Shown here: positions 47,601 to 59,300 of the stretch, one piece after another
Layout: each line of letters opens with the position of its first letter
Position numbering within the stretch: the first letter of the stretch is position 1
NCBI GenBank assembly: GCA_947561715.1
Contig: OX387199.1
Span: forward strand, 20,403,001 to 20,467,000
From: Ascidia mentula
Taxonomy: Eukaryota > Chordata > Ascidiacea > Phlebobranchia > Ascidiidae
DNA length: 64,000 nucleotides
Reading direction: 5' to 3'
Notes under the pieces: model-generated
Databases searched by the model: none
Told to the model about the DNA's origin: nothing
Seen by the model: only the letters and a program-made list of their open reading frames with translations
Program-made: the position numbers and the translations under genes

Positions 47601-48542
47601 CGGCAAATCAAGTAAATGATTTTGGAAAAGATGCACGTGCAAATATACAGCAAAAATGACTTGCACGACATCTGAACATTGGATAGGCATGATGTTCCGA
47701 AAAGCAACGTTTCACGGTGCGCTTCACGCGACCGAAACATTGTTCGACCAGTCACCCTGGAATAGGTGGTACCACAGCTAGTGCGATGTCATTAAAATGA
47801 TGACATCAATCATACTGCCTCAGGGTTAGGACACATTGGACTGCGAGAAAACACCACGAAGTAAGCGATCTTTGCACCTAAAGTGGCAAGATAATCAAAG
47901 CTGGACATCACTTTAACGAGTACATGTTACACATGACGGGTGGCAAAAAAGCGTCACAAGTGAACCGACAAAACATGCCGATCGACAGAAAATCCGACCA
48001 GTCAACTTAAACAGGATATGTCTAGCGTGATGTCATTAAAATTATGAATCCATGTTGAGGGCAGCCCTCCGCGATATACACATCGATCTTGTGATAGAGA
48101 TAGCAACTACCTGCACGAACATGTCAGTGCTCCATGCTCGAAAACAATCCACACGCAATCAGGTCAATGTTGGGTATTCAGGTCACCGAAGAATAATTCA
48201 CCAGATAGTTTCACAAACGCCACACGACCACACAGTGAACTGCGTGTGACCTCGAATTCCTTGGCGCGGACATCTCAAACAAAGTTCACACGCTCAAGAT
48301 AAAAATAGAATCACGATTGCGACACCGGAAAGAGACAAACAATAGGAGAATCTTATTTTACTCCCAATCAAGACCGGAAGGCTCATGAGTAACTGTGAGT
48401 ATCTCCCTGACACATGTCCCCCTTTGAAATGCATACGAAAGAGAACGGAAAGAGTACTCTTTCCTGTCTCCCTAACCGGAAAGAGTAGCAGAGAGACAGG
48501 AAGGAAGTCTCCCCGTTCTCTACTCTGTCACCCTTTACTACT
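44659..48542. repeat. Right arm of the palindromic element
   Basis: Inverse of the left arm: 44659-45633 pairs with 43047-44017, 45640-47160 with 38040-39566, and 48150-48542 with 36030-36400. 47600-48150 is rearranged relative to the left arm, with about 350 bp not found there. Open frames such as 45634-46077 mirror the left arm and are not recognised as genes. Confidence 0.8.
46260..46740 (-). repeat. Interspersed repeat R1, right arm copy
   Basis: Mirror of 38480-38940, also similar to the receptor-intron copies at 19.6 and 60.8 kb. Confidence 0.65.
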
Positions 48543-48548
48543 CAGCAT

Positions 48549-49690
48549 GCTTGGCCAACGCTGTCTTCCTTGCGATTTTTGATGCAACGTCGCGGCGGTG
48601 CTCCTTAATTCTGGTTTTCAGGGCTCTTCCGGTATCCCTGTAGTAGACCCCCTCGCACTCTCCACATGGAATTGAGTAAACCACTCATTTTGGTTACGGT
48701 GCTTCCGTAGTAATGAGGTGCGACAATAATCTACGGAATGTTGTGTGTGGCCTAATGTAGACCCTAATGCCATAATCGGTCAGCACTCGCTGTAAAATCT
48801 CGGTGAGTGTGGAGACATAGGAAAGAACCACCGAACCGAATGTTGGCGTCGGGTCATTTAATGTGACGCCCGACCTTCTACGAGATATCCACGAGGGGTA
48901 CGAGTTTTCCCGCAGCTCGTGTCGAATGATATTGATCTCTTAGTCATGATCTTCTTCGCTTGAGATCAAAATATCAGCTCTTACTATAAGGGACTTCACA
49001 ACCGCCTTTTTGTGTTGTAATGGATGCGCCGACTAGAAGGAAAGGTAGCGGTTTGCGTGAGTCGGCTTATGGTAGACGCGAGTGCCGATTTTGCCGTCCA
49101 CGTTTCGGTACACTTCCACATCGAAGAATACACGATGTCAGAATTACTTCAACAATGCAACAATTTCACGCTGATACTATTGCGTCAAAAATACACAATA
49201 AAGAAAACCGACATCATGTATTTGCAGCGGCTTTGGCTTCTGCAAAGTGCGGCAAATTGTATAGAGTAGACTAAATCGCGTACCACTTGAAAAGCTCTCG
49301 CGTACCACTAGTGGTACGCGTACCACAGTTTGAGAACCACTGCTCTAGAGTAAACTTTATAGAATCGCCAATGCCGTTCTGGTGGGCAAGGAAGGAATGG
49401 AGGACCGATACATCGATAATGCAAAACGTATCATCAACTCAAGGCCTCCAAAAACGAGGAAGATGTGCAAATGTTGCAAGCGCCCTATTTTCAATCGTCT
49501 CCATTACCGCGTTGGCAATCACCCATCGCCGTTCAAAATACCTGTTGGTTAGAAATCCCTCAAAAAGAGAAGTAGGTCGCGTTGAAGCATAAATTAAGCC
49601 CTTCTGCAATGTCCTCCCGAGACAGTAGCGTTCGCTCTTCAAGATTTTCGTCTTTTTGTAAACGGTCCATGAGTTTTTTTTTAATTTCCA
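48549..49690 (-). pseudogene. Penelope-like element, RT and GIY-YIG portion
   Basis: On the minus strand, in order: RT entry block (partner of LEKRTLLSREDIAEGLNLC in copy A), VIANAVMETIENRALATF, PRFWRP then VDDTFCI (catalytic YVDD region, frame broken), FFDVEVYRNVDGKIGTRVYH and KPTHANRYLSF, then the GIY-YIG domain IPCGECEGVYYRDTGRALKT, RIKEHRRDVASK and KTALAKHA. The coding frame is interrupted by several stops and frameshifts and by a hAT-type end at about 49260-49345. The C-terminus continues at 35860-36023. Penelope proteins couple an RT to a GIY-YIG endonuclease; this copy is dead. Confidence 0.75.
49255..49350. mobile_element. hAT-type MITE end inside the Penelope remnant
   Basis: The minus strand has CAGTGGTTCTCAAACTGTGG followed by palindromic GTACGCGTACCACTAGTGGT. 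The left end is typical of hAT MITEs; the opposite end and target duplication could not be found. Confidence 0.45.
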
Positions 49691-50379
49691 GTGATTTAAA
49701 GTTAGAGGCTCTTCAACATATGCAGATATGTTCCCAGCAAACATGGTGGCCTAATGGTTTTAATGTTCTCGTTTGTGGCACACGCTTTTATTGCAACTAC
49801 CGATTATCTGCTTTTACAGATGATTGCAACAGAAGCAAATCAACTTTTCTCAAAACCAAACTTGTCCACATTCTGCTGCCCACAATAATATTTGAAGTCG
49901 GGCCTACATTGATAGCACATGTGATAATAAATAACGGTGACAAGTGTTTGTCAAAATGTTGCAGAACAGACGTGTTTGCGCGCTTTTAGGAATATACTGC
50001 AATATTCCACAAAACGTTTTCTGCTTGTATTTTATTAACCCAAGTACTTATTATGAGTCTCCATTTAAATACCTGATAAATATATCATATTTTTGCAAAG
50101 TTGTAGAAATGATGTAGTTTATAGCAACCACTTTGCATAAACAGAATTAGTCCATACACACAGGGTTTTTTTACTTCCCAATGCTTTGCAAGTTTTATCA
50201 TATAGATGACGTAATGAAAAAACGCTGGAATAATGTTCACTCAAAATACAAACACCAGCAAGGTCTTCTTCCAAATGGAAATTGTGAGGTTATACACAAA
50301 TGGAATCCAAGCTGCGCCATAGGCATCCTATTTCTGTGAATACAGTATTATGTTCTTATTGATTACTTCCCGTACGTCC
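49691..50379. other. Intergenic, inverted copy of 9236-9842
   Basis: No gene recognised; part of the inverted duplication. Confidence 0.6.
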
Positions 50380-50753
50380 CTGGTGGTATGTTAACACTCC
50401 CTGGTGGTATGTTAACACTCTCTGGTGGTTTGTTAACACTCTCTGGTGGTATGTTAACACTTCCTGGTGGTATGTTAACACTCCCTGGTGGTATGTTAAC
50501 ACTCTCTGGTGGTTTGTTAACACTCCCTGGTGGTATGTTAACACTCTCTGGTGGTTTGTTAACACTCCCTGGTGGTATGTTAACACTCCCTGGTGGTATG
50601 TTAACACTCCCTGGTGGTATGTTAACACTCCCTGGTGGTATGTTGACACTCTCTGGTGGTATGTTAACACTCTCTGGTGGTATGTTAACACTCCCTGGTG
50701 GTATGTTAACACTCTCTGGTGGTATTGTTAACACTCTCTGGTGGTTTGTTAAC
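50380..50753. repeat. 21-bp minisatellite, 18 units
   Basis: Eighteen consecutive units of CTGGTGGTATGTTAACACT plus CC/CT, the last shortened and one (about 50722) 22 bp long. Units vary mainly at two positions (A/T in GGT[A/T]TG; CC/CT/TC at the end). Because 21 is a multiple of 3, open frames run through it on both strands (MLTLPGG and SVNIPPG peptides); these are not genes. The other arm has only two worn units at 8990-9034. Confidence 0.95.
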
Positions 50754-53700
50754 CGGATGTTCATTTTTCTGCCAATCTTTCTACGTTGAGTTCTGCGGAT
50801 AAAAGCAGGAATTGCTTATAAAGAATGCATGTGTTTTGCGTTATCAGCTTATTAACATAGAACTGCTATGAAGCTTTAAATGCAACCTTCTTTGATCTCA
50901 TCTTCTGTAACATGACCAATGTGTCGACTTTGTCTTCTGAGTCCGGTAGTTAACTGCAGACAAAATCGACTTCTACGGATTTCTGAATATCATGATAAAT
51001 AATTCTCTCTATATGTAAGCAAGTTTGTATCTAGAAGGTTGCATACGTTGACCACATAATGTTTTGTTAGGTATGAGCACTTTCCAACACATTGGTAGCA
51101 AATTGGATGATTTCGTGTGAATTAAGATTGTATTCGAAGATTAAACAACAGTGGACATTGGGAATGGAGTAAATGACTCTGAATAGCCAAAGCTAAAATG
51201 CCTATCATCACAAACACCAGTTTTGTTGGTGTTGATGTTGTTAAATTTTCCTTTCTGAAATTGCAGATCATGAATGTTGGGTTGGTGGTCTTTTCGTGCA
51301 GAAACCTATGCCGTTCTCACCAGACAAAATTTGTTGTGGAGCTGGCTGGTTTGTGTTTTGGTTTAAGTTAAGAGAGATACTTTGAACTACTAGGTTGAGA
51401 ACCTTTATTCAAACAGGCAACGTGTACAATGGCATCTGTTCATCTATCCAAACCATTTGTGAGTTTTAATGGTTTATACAGAGAGAACAGAATTGCTGTG
51501 ATACATTATCAACTTTTTTTGCTAATAGTTGTTCATTTGCTATTAGTTGATTTGTTTATGGTCATTTGTTTGTTTGAATGTCTGCATGCTTGTCTCATTT
51601 TATTGCTGTTGATTTTCAGGTTGTAGTTCTGTGTGTTTGTTTGTATTTGTGGCTTTTTATTCCCAGTAGTGACTGTTTTTTTTTTTGTTTTAGTAGACTG
51701 GTTATAGGGCTAAATAAAAAAAAACCTTTTCAAATTTTTTTAACACTGTGTTGATTCAAGCATTTTTTGCATTAATTAATAGAGATCAGTAGTTGCTATA
51801 CATAGCCATCAGAAAATGTGAAACTGACTGGCCATGGCATGGGTGTAATTTAGAACTCTTCGCCATTTGTTTATTACATACATGTTGTTGGAAGTCACAG
51901 TTAAGATTGGTGAATCCCAACCTTTTGTGGTCATGTACCCCTGTGTTAAATTTGACGGAAGCTTTTCTAACAAACTAAATTGTATATTTGTTAAAATACC
52001 AGAATCACAAATATATTTGTAATTCAACAAAAAAGTAAACAGAAACAAACATAATTGCCGCATTTTTTGTGTGCTTTTGTTCGATTACAGACCGCCCAAA
52101 ATCCATCCCACATCCTCCTTTGGGGATCATGAGCAACATACAAATTTTAAAGTGTTCCCATTTTTGCAAAAAATATTTAGGTCATCGATAAATTTTCTTC
52201 TTCTTAGGTCATTCGTTATTTTCTTGTTCTTTAATGAGTCATGGTGGCATGCTTTAAACTTCCCTGTCATGCAGATATTTCCTAAAGCAACTCATTTGGC
52301 ACACGAAACTAATAAATTTAAATATGTCCATTGTACTTGAGACCGAAGACAAAAAAGGTTGGAGACAATATTTTTGTTTTGTTTCAGGTGACCAATTGTA
52401 GGCAAGAAGTAAATTTTTGTTATACTTTCGCAGCTTAAATAGTAGCAAATATGTTTGCTGGCACGCTAATTTTTTTCCAAATCAACAACACCTAAAAATA
52501 CAAATGCGTTTTACCTGTGGGAAAGTTCCCATTAGTGGGAAATTGTATGGTGTTTGTGGGTAATTAGTGGGCACCAAGTGTACGAAGGTAGTTGTTATGT
52601 TCTGTATCCACCTAAAAATGTCTAAAGTGTATTACAGATATAGCGCAAATGCAATAATTAAATTCTGCGGTAAAATTTAAACACAAGTGGGAAAAAAGGA
52701 TTCCCTTCACAAAAAAATGGGGAAATGAGAGAAAAAAGGTTAAGAACAACCACATTATAATGCTGATCGCCCAGATGAACCAAATCTTTATTTTATTTGA
52801 GAGTGGGCCAATTAGTGTACCTGGTGGAACCATTTTAGTGCCAAAAAACATTGCGAAATGGACAGGACTAATTTGTTCTTTGAAAGTGGCTTCCGACCAT
52901 AATAAATAAACAAAGAAACACATATTACCAAATATTCCAAAACGTGATTCATATGCGATTGCCAAAGTTACCAGCAAAACGCTAATTTACAATCAACGAT
53001 TTTCCTTTGTCATTCTGTTTTGTAATGTGACTAAAAATGTGACTTAAACGAGTGAACAACACCGCTGTATTGTTTGCCAAACTTCGGAGAACTAATAACA
53101 TAACTTTTTTGAACATAGGAGGCGATTGAACAATACCGCCTGTGAGTCATATAGGCGTATTTTATGACGTGTTGATATTTTTTGACTCACTGTGCAATGG
53201 ACAAACATGATGGCGTATGACACAAATGTACCGCCTACATGTAAAGCCAGACAAGATCAAAGTATGGGTGACAAGGTTCTTAAATCAAAACGTTACTTAT
53301 TTAACCATGTTAGTCAGCACAAGAGTCAATAATGTTCACATTGCTTATTTTAGGACAAAGTGCGCTATTTCATCAACGTATTCCTTAAACAAGCAACAAG
53401 AGTTGCTAACAGGCAGCCACGCTTGGCCGAAACAGACGGAAGTCCAACAAATATCGATACATCAACAATTCTGTCTCAGAAATTAGTCCACTGTGGATTG
53501 ATGTTTCGCATCTTGAATGGCGTTTGGACAGAAACCGTAGCAAAACTGCAAAAAGAATGAACAAAAAGTTATGAACAAAATGATGATTTCATTATTTATA
53601 AAGGAAGGTGATATGGTGTGTGTAGTTCATGTTCTATGTGTCATCGGGTAAATCCTCGCGTCGGTCTTGAGGTTTTGCAGCATTAACAAGATGTCAGAAG

Positions 53701-54510
53701 GTGGTCCATTGAGGGTTTTTGGTGTCTTTTTTATGAGATTACTACACAACTTTCGATATCGCCAACAACCGTGTTGGATTCGCAACATTGGCGCCGGTTT
53801 CAAAGTGATCAAGCCTAACATGAGCAGCAGTAACCACTTGAAAGCTTTGTCGTTGATACACAAATGAAAAGAAATATATAATCAAGTGTAAATAATAGAT
53901 TTTCATTCCAAGTAATTTTTCTGCATCAAATAACTCCAACCATTACTATATTGTTAGAACGCTATTCTTTATCATGATACATTTTATGTGAGGTTATAAA
54001 ATACGAATATCTTGATCTGAAGCCCATCTCGTTCGTAATATTTGCATGTTGGGATGCCCGCATTAATTACTGACTCAAATTTAGACATTTAAAGTCAGAT
54101 GAAGAAAATATCCACGGGAGTTGGTGATAGAATCGCGCGGATTAAACAGTCTGTGAGTATTGTGATGACTTCTTCCCTCCTAAAGGATGTTTGAGAATTT
54201 GTGCAAAATTAAATTTTTACGTTGCCAGAGTTCCCGCTTCGTTTTCCCGCAGATTTTTATTTCAACACTCGGCATCCCTCTTCAACGGCTTGACGACTGA
54301 TTTCCTGCTCAGCGTTCAAATATTTCCATAATTATGGCGATGAAACAATGGTTGCAAGTTGATTGACAGCTTCGTGCGCGGCGCTCCTCGCCTGCCAGTC
54401 TGGCAAATTTAATGTTGGCTTCTTGACAGGATAACCCTTATGGTTTTGTCGGTGCCCATGACATTTATATTGATTGTTTATGTTCAAGTACTTTTGTGCA
54501 AAATTAACAA
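50754..54510. other. Intergenic, inverted copy of about 5.3-8.95 kb
   Basis: AT-rich, no gene recognised. Conserved with the left arm as DNA rather than as reading frames. Confidence 0.6.
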
Positions 54511-54519
54511 GATTCGGTC

Positions 54520-55440
54520 AACATTCGGGTTTGGATGAATATTAAAACATTCGGCGAATCGCGGACTTCCAGAATACCCGAAAAAATATGTGAGATAGAC
54601 ATGATTACGGACAATTTTGCTGAACGTGGGCAAGTTTTAAAACTGTCAAAAAGTTTTGCTGTGCAGATAAAAGAGCTGTGTGTGCAAGAAAAGGTAATGG
54701 TTTCGTTCGATGTGTTTTCCTGTTCACCAACGTACCGGTAATGTTGGCTGCGAACGTTGCAGCAGAAAGATTACGAAACGACTTAACATTGGAACAACGT
54801 TGCTCGTTGCTGTCACACATTGTAGATGTCTTCGTTTGGTCCTCGATGCCACCTACCTTTGTCTCAGAGGTGATCCTTCACGGGAATTACGGGAATAGGT
54901 AATCCTTATAAAAAGATTTTTGTTTGCGGGAATATGGTCTCCTCTCTCCGTTGCTGTTGCCAACTTCATGATGGTCGGTTGAACATTGGACAACGTTAGC
55001 CAGCCCTCCTCAGTTTTGGGGACGTTATGTTGATGACTCATTCGTTGCCATGCAACGGGATGACGTGCAGTCGCTACTCTCGCATCTCTGTTGAACCAAG
55101 TCCACAATGGAGTGCTAGCAATGTAGTAGGTTGTCTTGTTTCGATGTTTTTGTTCGAAGAGAAGAGCGGGCAACCTTTCCACAAGAGTATGCAACAAATT
55201 AACTCATTCCGACAGATATTTGTCGTTCGGCTCGGCGCACTCGATCGCCCACAGGCGTTTTATTCACTGTACACTGAAGCTGAATCATTCTTAACAAATG
55301 GCGTAAAGCGACAACAAGAGATGGATTACATTGATGTAACGCAAACAATTATCTCCGCTTTTTTTCTCGGACGTAACCATGGCTTGTCGAGGAGGTGTGT
55401 TGAGGGCGAAACACAGGTGTAGTTGCTTAGCGATCAAAAC
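54520..55440 (+). pseudogene. Penelope-like RT, longest copy (copy C arm)
   Basis: In order, in shifting frames: SKSFAVQIKELCVQEKVMVS then FDVF / FLFTNVPVMLAANVAAERL (motif A), SPLSPLLLPTS (the GSPLSPxxAN position), FWGRYVDDSFVAMQRDD (catalytic YVDD intact), FDVF with EEKSG/EERATLST, HKLTHSDRYLSFGSAHPIAH-like block, LYTEAESFLTNGVKRQQEM. It covers most of the RT domain, but frameshifts and stops prevent expression. Partial equivalents are at 4550-5270 and 25470-26045. No GIY-YIG domain was seen attached. Confidence 0.65.
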
Positions 55441-56354
55441 TCAAACAGGTGAGGAATTCCTCAACAAACTTATGAAGTGTGTGTGAAACTTAAACCTCAT
55501 CAGAATCCACAAGTTTAAGAATACACACACTTTTACCCTCTCAACACTGTGTTTATTGGTAACAACAACAAGTAGCACAAAATATGCGCAATCAGCAAAC
55601 ATTCAACAAAACGATTGAATTTTCGTGGAAGTTTAAATTAGCCGCGAACGAACCAGTTGATATTGAATGCCAAACAGTAATTGATCGTTAGAAAAATAAC
55701 TTTAAACAAAAATATTGCTGCTGAACATTTGATGCAATGTTAACGATGGAATGAGAATTATGATGCGATTTACACGGAGAGTTTGTCCTGCCAAGAATTT
55801 TACGACATATTTTTTGCATTAAAATATACTTATCAATGATATACAAAAAACACCGGGCGAAGTTTATGTACAAGGCGCGTGAGAGGGGGTTTTGAGGGGG
55901 TGTTTTCAAATTTTTTTGGTGATAATTAAATGTGGCAGAATATATTTTCATCTTCCGATAGTTTATATTCCATGAGTTGGTTGCATGGAATGTTTCCAAC
56001 ATCATAACATCATATTTACAAGTAAACGTTGATCCAGAGACAAAATGTAGTAGGGAAGTCACTTGTATCAAGGGGAATCACCCGCATCATTGTAATGTCC
56101 AATACACCAACCAAAATTCACGTATTTTTGTTCATTTGTTTGGGTGTGACGTCATAGTTGTTACTTTGTCCTACTTGTGAGATTTTTAAATGGAAAGTTG
56201 TAACTTGATATATCAATTTTATGTTGTAATTACTTTTCCATCACAAACTAAATAGGATTCTACACAAAGAAGGTACGCGTGACGTCAAAAAAAGATTCGG
56301 TTCTATCTATTCGATGCCAGGAAAATACACATTTTGCACAAACTACATGCAAGG
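55441..56354. other. Intergenic 3' flank of copy C
   Basis: Inverse of 3444-4548 with small indels. No gene recognised. Confidence 0.6.
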
Positions 56355-56360
56355 TTTATT
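56355..56360 (-). terminator. Poly(A) signal overlapping the stop codon, copy C
   Basis: TTTATT on the plus strand, that is AATAAA on the gene strand, overlaps the last base of the stop, as in copies A and B. Confidence 0.55.
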
Positions 56361-59300
56361 TACAGATCGGTTTCTGCTTCAACCACATGTAAGTTTTCTC
56401 GGTTAGCAACCACAACCACATTTTCCTGTTGCTCTTCCTGTGGTTGAGGTCTGAAAACGGCACGTAGGCCATCCCGGACTCTATCATAAAGCAGTTTCGG
56501 GGCGTTGGAGTAGATGAGGGGATTTAGAAAGCTGTTGATGGGGAGCAGGATAATTGCTGACACAGCGTATATCACTGGTGGCATAGGGACTCCACCGAAG
56601 TTTACAAATGCCATAATGGAAATTGGAACCCAGCAGAGAAAATCAGTAATTATCAGTCGAAGGATTTTCTTTTGCGTTTCTGCCGAAACAAACAGCATTA
56701 ATGGTATAATATGTCAGCAAATACGAATGTGCTTACCTTTGTTTTGTGTTGCCGCCCATTCATCCCTTGGTCTCTCGTTCACTTGCCTGGTACTGGCAGC
56801 TGTCTTCTTATAAATCCAAAGGTACATAATTGCCACGAACATGAAGGCCAGGAAGTTGAGAATAATAATAGCGATTGAATATCCCCATGCCTTGTCGTTG
56901 GTCGTTACATACAGTTTACTGATGCAAACACTGCTGCTGCTGTAATATCTACACATAAACAATTTTGTGGCGAAAAAATTGAAGATTTTGCGCGAATAAA
57001 AACAAACCCCAAATATCCAGAAATATCAAATAACTCAGTGTAATTGTAATCCTCAAGAATATCCATAAAATCCATCCAGGAATTAGCATCATTTACTCGC
57101 ATGAGGGCAGTGTTGAGTACTTGGGAATCGTTGGTTGTGAAGTTGTATTGGAAAGTTACAAATCGATCCATGAAGTTATTCATGCCTGTATACGCAAAGC
57201 TAGTTTAATTCAAAATTGGTTTCAACACCTAAATCTATGACAATATCTTACTAGAGAAGTCGACTGCAACATTGTCAAAAAACGGATTCTCATTCATCCA
57301 AGCTTTGGTTTCGAACAAATGTTGAAGTTGAGTTGTGAGTGGAATAAAAGCAATTGTGAACGAGAATGCCCAGGATAGGACAATGGAAAGGATGACAGTT
57401 TTCAATTCCGGTTTCAAGGATGCATCGAACGGCTGAAACAAAAGGGGAACATTAACGTGTTTTCATTAAAAACAATAAGTTTGCAAGCTCGGTGGTTATT
57501 TCAAATCGAAAGATGGGAAATGTAGTTGTCAGCTAGAATCCCATCGGACTGGAAATTGTTTTCTCTTTCTCTAACTGTAGTTCCCAAATTGGGCAAAACT
57601 GCGTCATTTTAATAATATTGGTTTCACTTTCGTTTCGCATGTCAGGCTTTAATTCCAGCGATAGCTGTGAGAGTGATAATAAATAGGTTATAATAGAAAA
57701 AAAGTAATAGAAAGTTGTCATGAACTTTTGGAAAGGGACGTCACCTGTTCAACAAAGTTGGCAATAGCTGGCTCAACCAAATAAAATTGTTTAACTTACG
57801 GTTTTCACAGTATACAGTCGGAATATGGTCAACAGAACCATTGTAAACACCGATGTTTCGCTTGAAAGCAAAACCAATACCCCCATTGTGGTGCAACTTC
57901 CGCTTGATCTCCAAATAAGGTCATTGGCACAATAAGATCCGGTGTATCTGACACCAGCGGCTCCCAGCATGATCAGATAAACTCCCATGAGTAGATCGGA
58001 AACGGATAGATTCAAAACGAGCAGATGGTTTGTGCGAAATGCAGCAGATTGTGATTGTGTCGTCGCCAACGTTTTGCCTTCCATCACCATGACAACCTCA
58101 AAACAAATTGGAGCAATATGTAAACACGTGTTCTTATTGCGCCTAGACAAAACTTAGTTTAATTTACCAAATTTCCGGCAATGGCGAGCATCCCCATTAT
58201 CCACACAATGGCTCGTAGAAATGGGTTCGCAATCAACTCGTATCGTGATGAAAATATGTTTTCGTTGATCACTTTTGTATTTGTTGGGCACTCGTCTGAC
58301 CAATCAGAGCAGTCGCCGACTCCATTGAATTTCTATATGGAGTAAATTAAAGAAAACTTTGTAGTTAAGTTGCTCATATTGGCGTCCGTAAACAACACAT
58401 TGCGAAATTACTGTCTTGCATATAATTTGCAAACATCGGAACTATGGAAATTTGACAAAAAATATGTACTGCAAGATGCATGTGTAGTTTTGAGTACGTG
58501 GAAGGCGTGTGACGCGCTAATTGGCCAGAAAACTGGCGACAAAAAAAAAGAATTGATTTGTAAACTGGCAGTTCTCATCTGGTGGCAAACGTTAAGGTGT
58601 GCTTGTGTGGTTAGGTGTAAAGAACATGATTTGTGAAGTGGGTCGTGATTAATGTTGTTTGGTGTTGGTCCTTTTGACATTGGGTGTTTCTATATAATTT
58701 TTTACTTTGACGTCAGTTTTTTTAATTATAAAAGTAGCCACCTGTGTAGTTTGGGTCCCAACATTTGTTTTGACGGTGAGCCGTTAGTGCAGGGTGAACT
58801 GAGCGTTTACTATGGTTGGGGTTAGAGGCCCGTGTTTTTTGGTGCTAAATTAGAAACCTTAAGTTCGTAAGGCTTTATTTAGACCTATTTTGTGACCGAA
58901 TCGCACATTTTCATCCCGCGAAGATCAACTTTAAAAGTTTGGCGCCAAAAAAAACGGAGAAAAGATCTTCCTAAATCGGTTCTAAAACTTCCATACCCGC
59001 CCTCCCAATAACTTTTGTCCTAATTCGGGATCGCTGAATTAATTTCGGTCACAACAGTAACATGCACGGAATCAAAACATCTTTGCCACAGGACACAAAA
59101 CTTTAAATATTGTTAACATGTGTTTACCTTCTCCTTCTTAACGAACAATGGATCTTTGTTTTCGCAATAAAACCTTCCGTCATTTGTGCAGTTTATTTCG
59201 TCACTTTGATCATCGCAGTTAATTGTGAGGTCACAAATATCCGATTCGTTGACAGAAATCTGTCGCAAAAGTCTGTGAAATACTTAAACCGTCTTTGTGG

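Larger units (their letters stand above)
36030..48542. mobile_element. Giant palindromic (foldback) element with 6-bp TSD
   Basis: 12513 bp (about 9.0 kb without the nested LTR element). Ends are AGTAGTAAAGGGTGACAGAG and its inverse. An exact 6-bp duplication CAGCAT lies at 36024-36029 and 48543-48548, and it splits a Penelope GIY-YIG reading frame that continues on both sides. Left arm 36030-44017 and right arm 44659-48542 are inverted repeats of each other with high identity where I compared them, separated by a 641-bp loop. No transposase, integrase or polymerase frame was found. Six-bp duplication, AG...CT ends and long inverted repeats fit Polinton/Maverick-type ends, but none of those genes is present. 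Classification is tentative; existence as an inserted unit is well supported. Confidence 0.8.

Noticed and set aside
36030-48542. Palindrome as an assembly artefact
   Set aside because: Considered seriously, but the arms differ by substitutions, indels and an LTR insertion, and the unit is bounded by an exact 6-bp duplication splitting a reading frame, which a false join would not create.
50380-50753. CRISPR-like array
   Set aside because: Units are contiguous with no unique spacers, and the DNA is eukaryotic.
50356-50789. Open frames of 118-133 codons with MLTLPGG or SVNIPPG repeats
   Set aside because: They are produced by a 21-bp tandem repeat, occur on both strands, and have no counterpart in the other arm.
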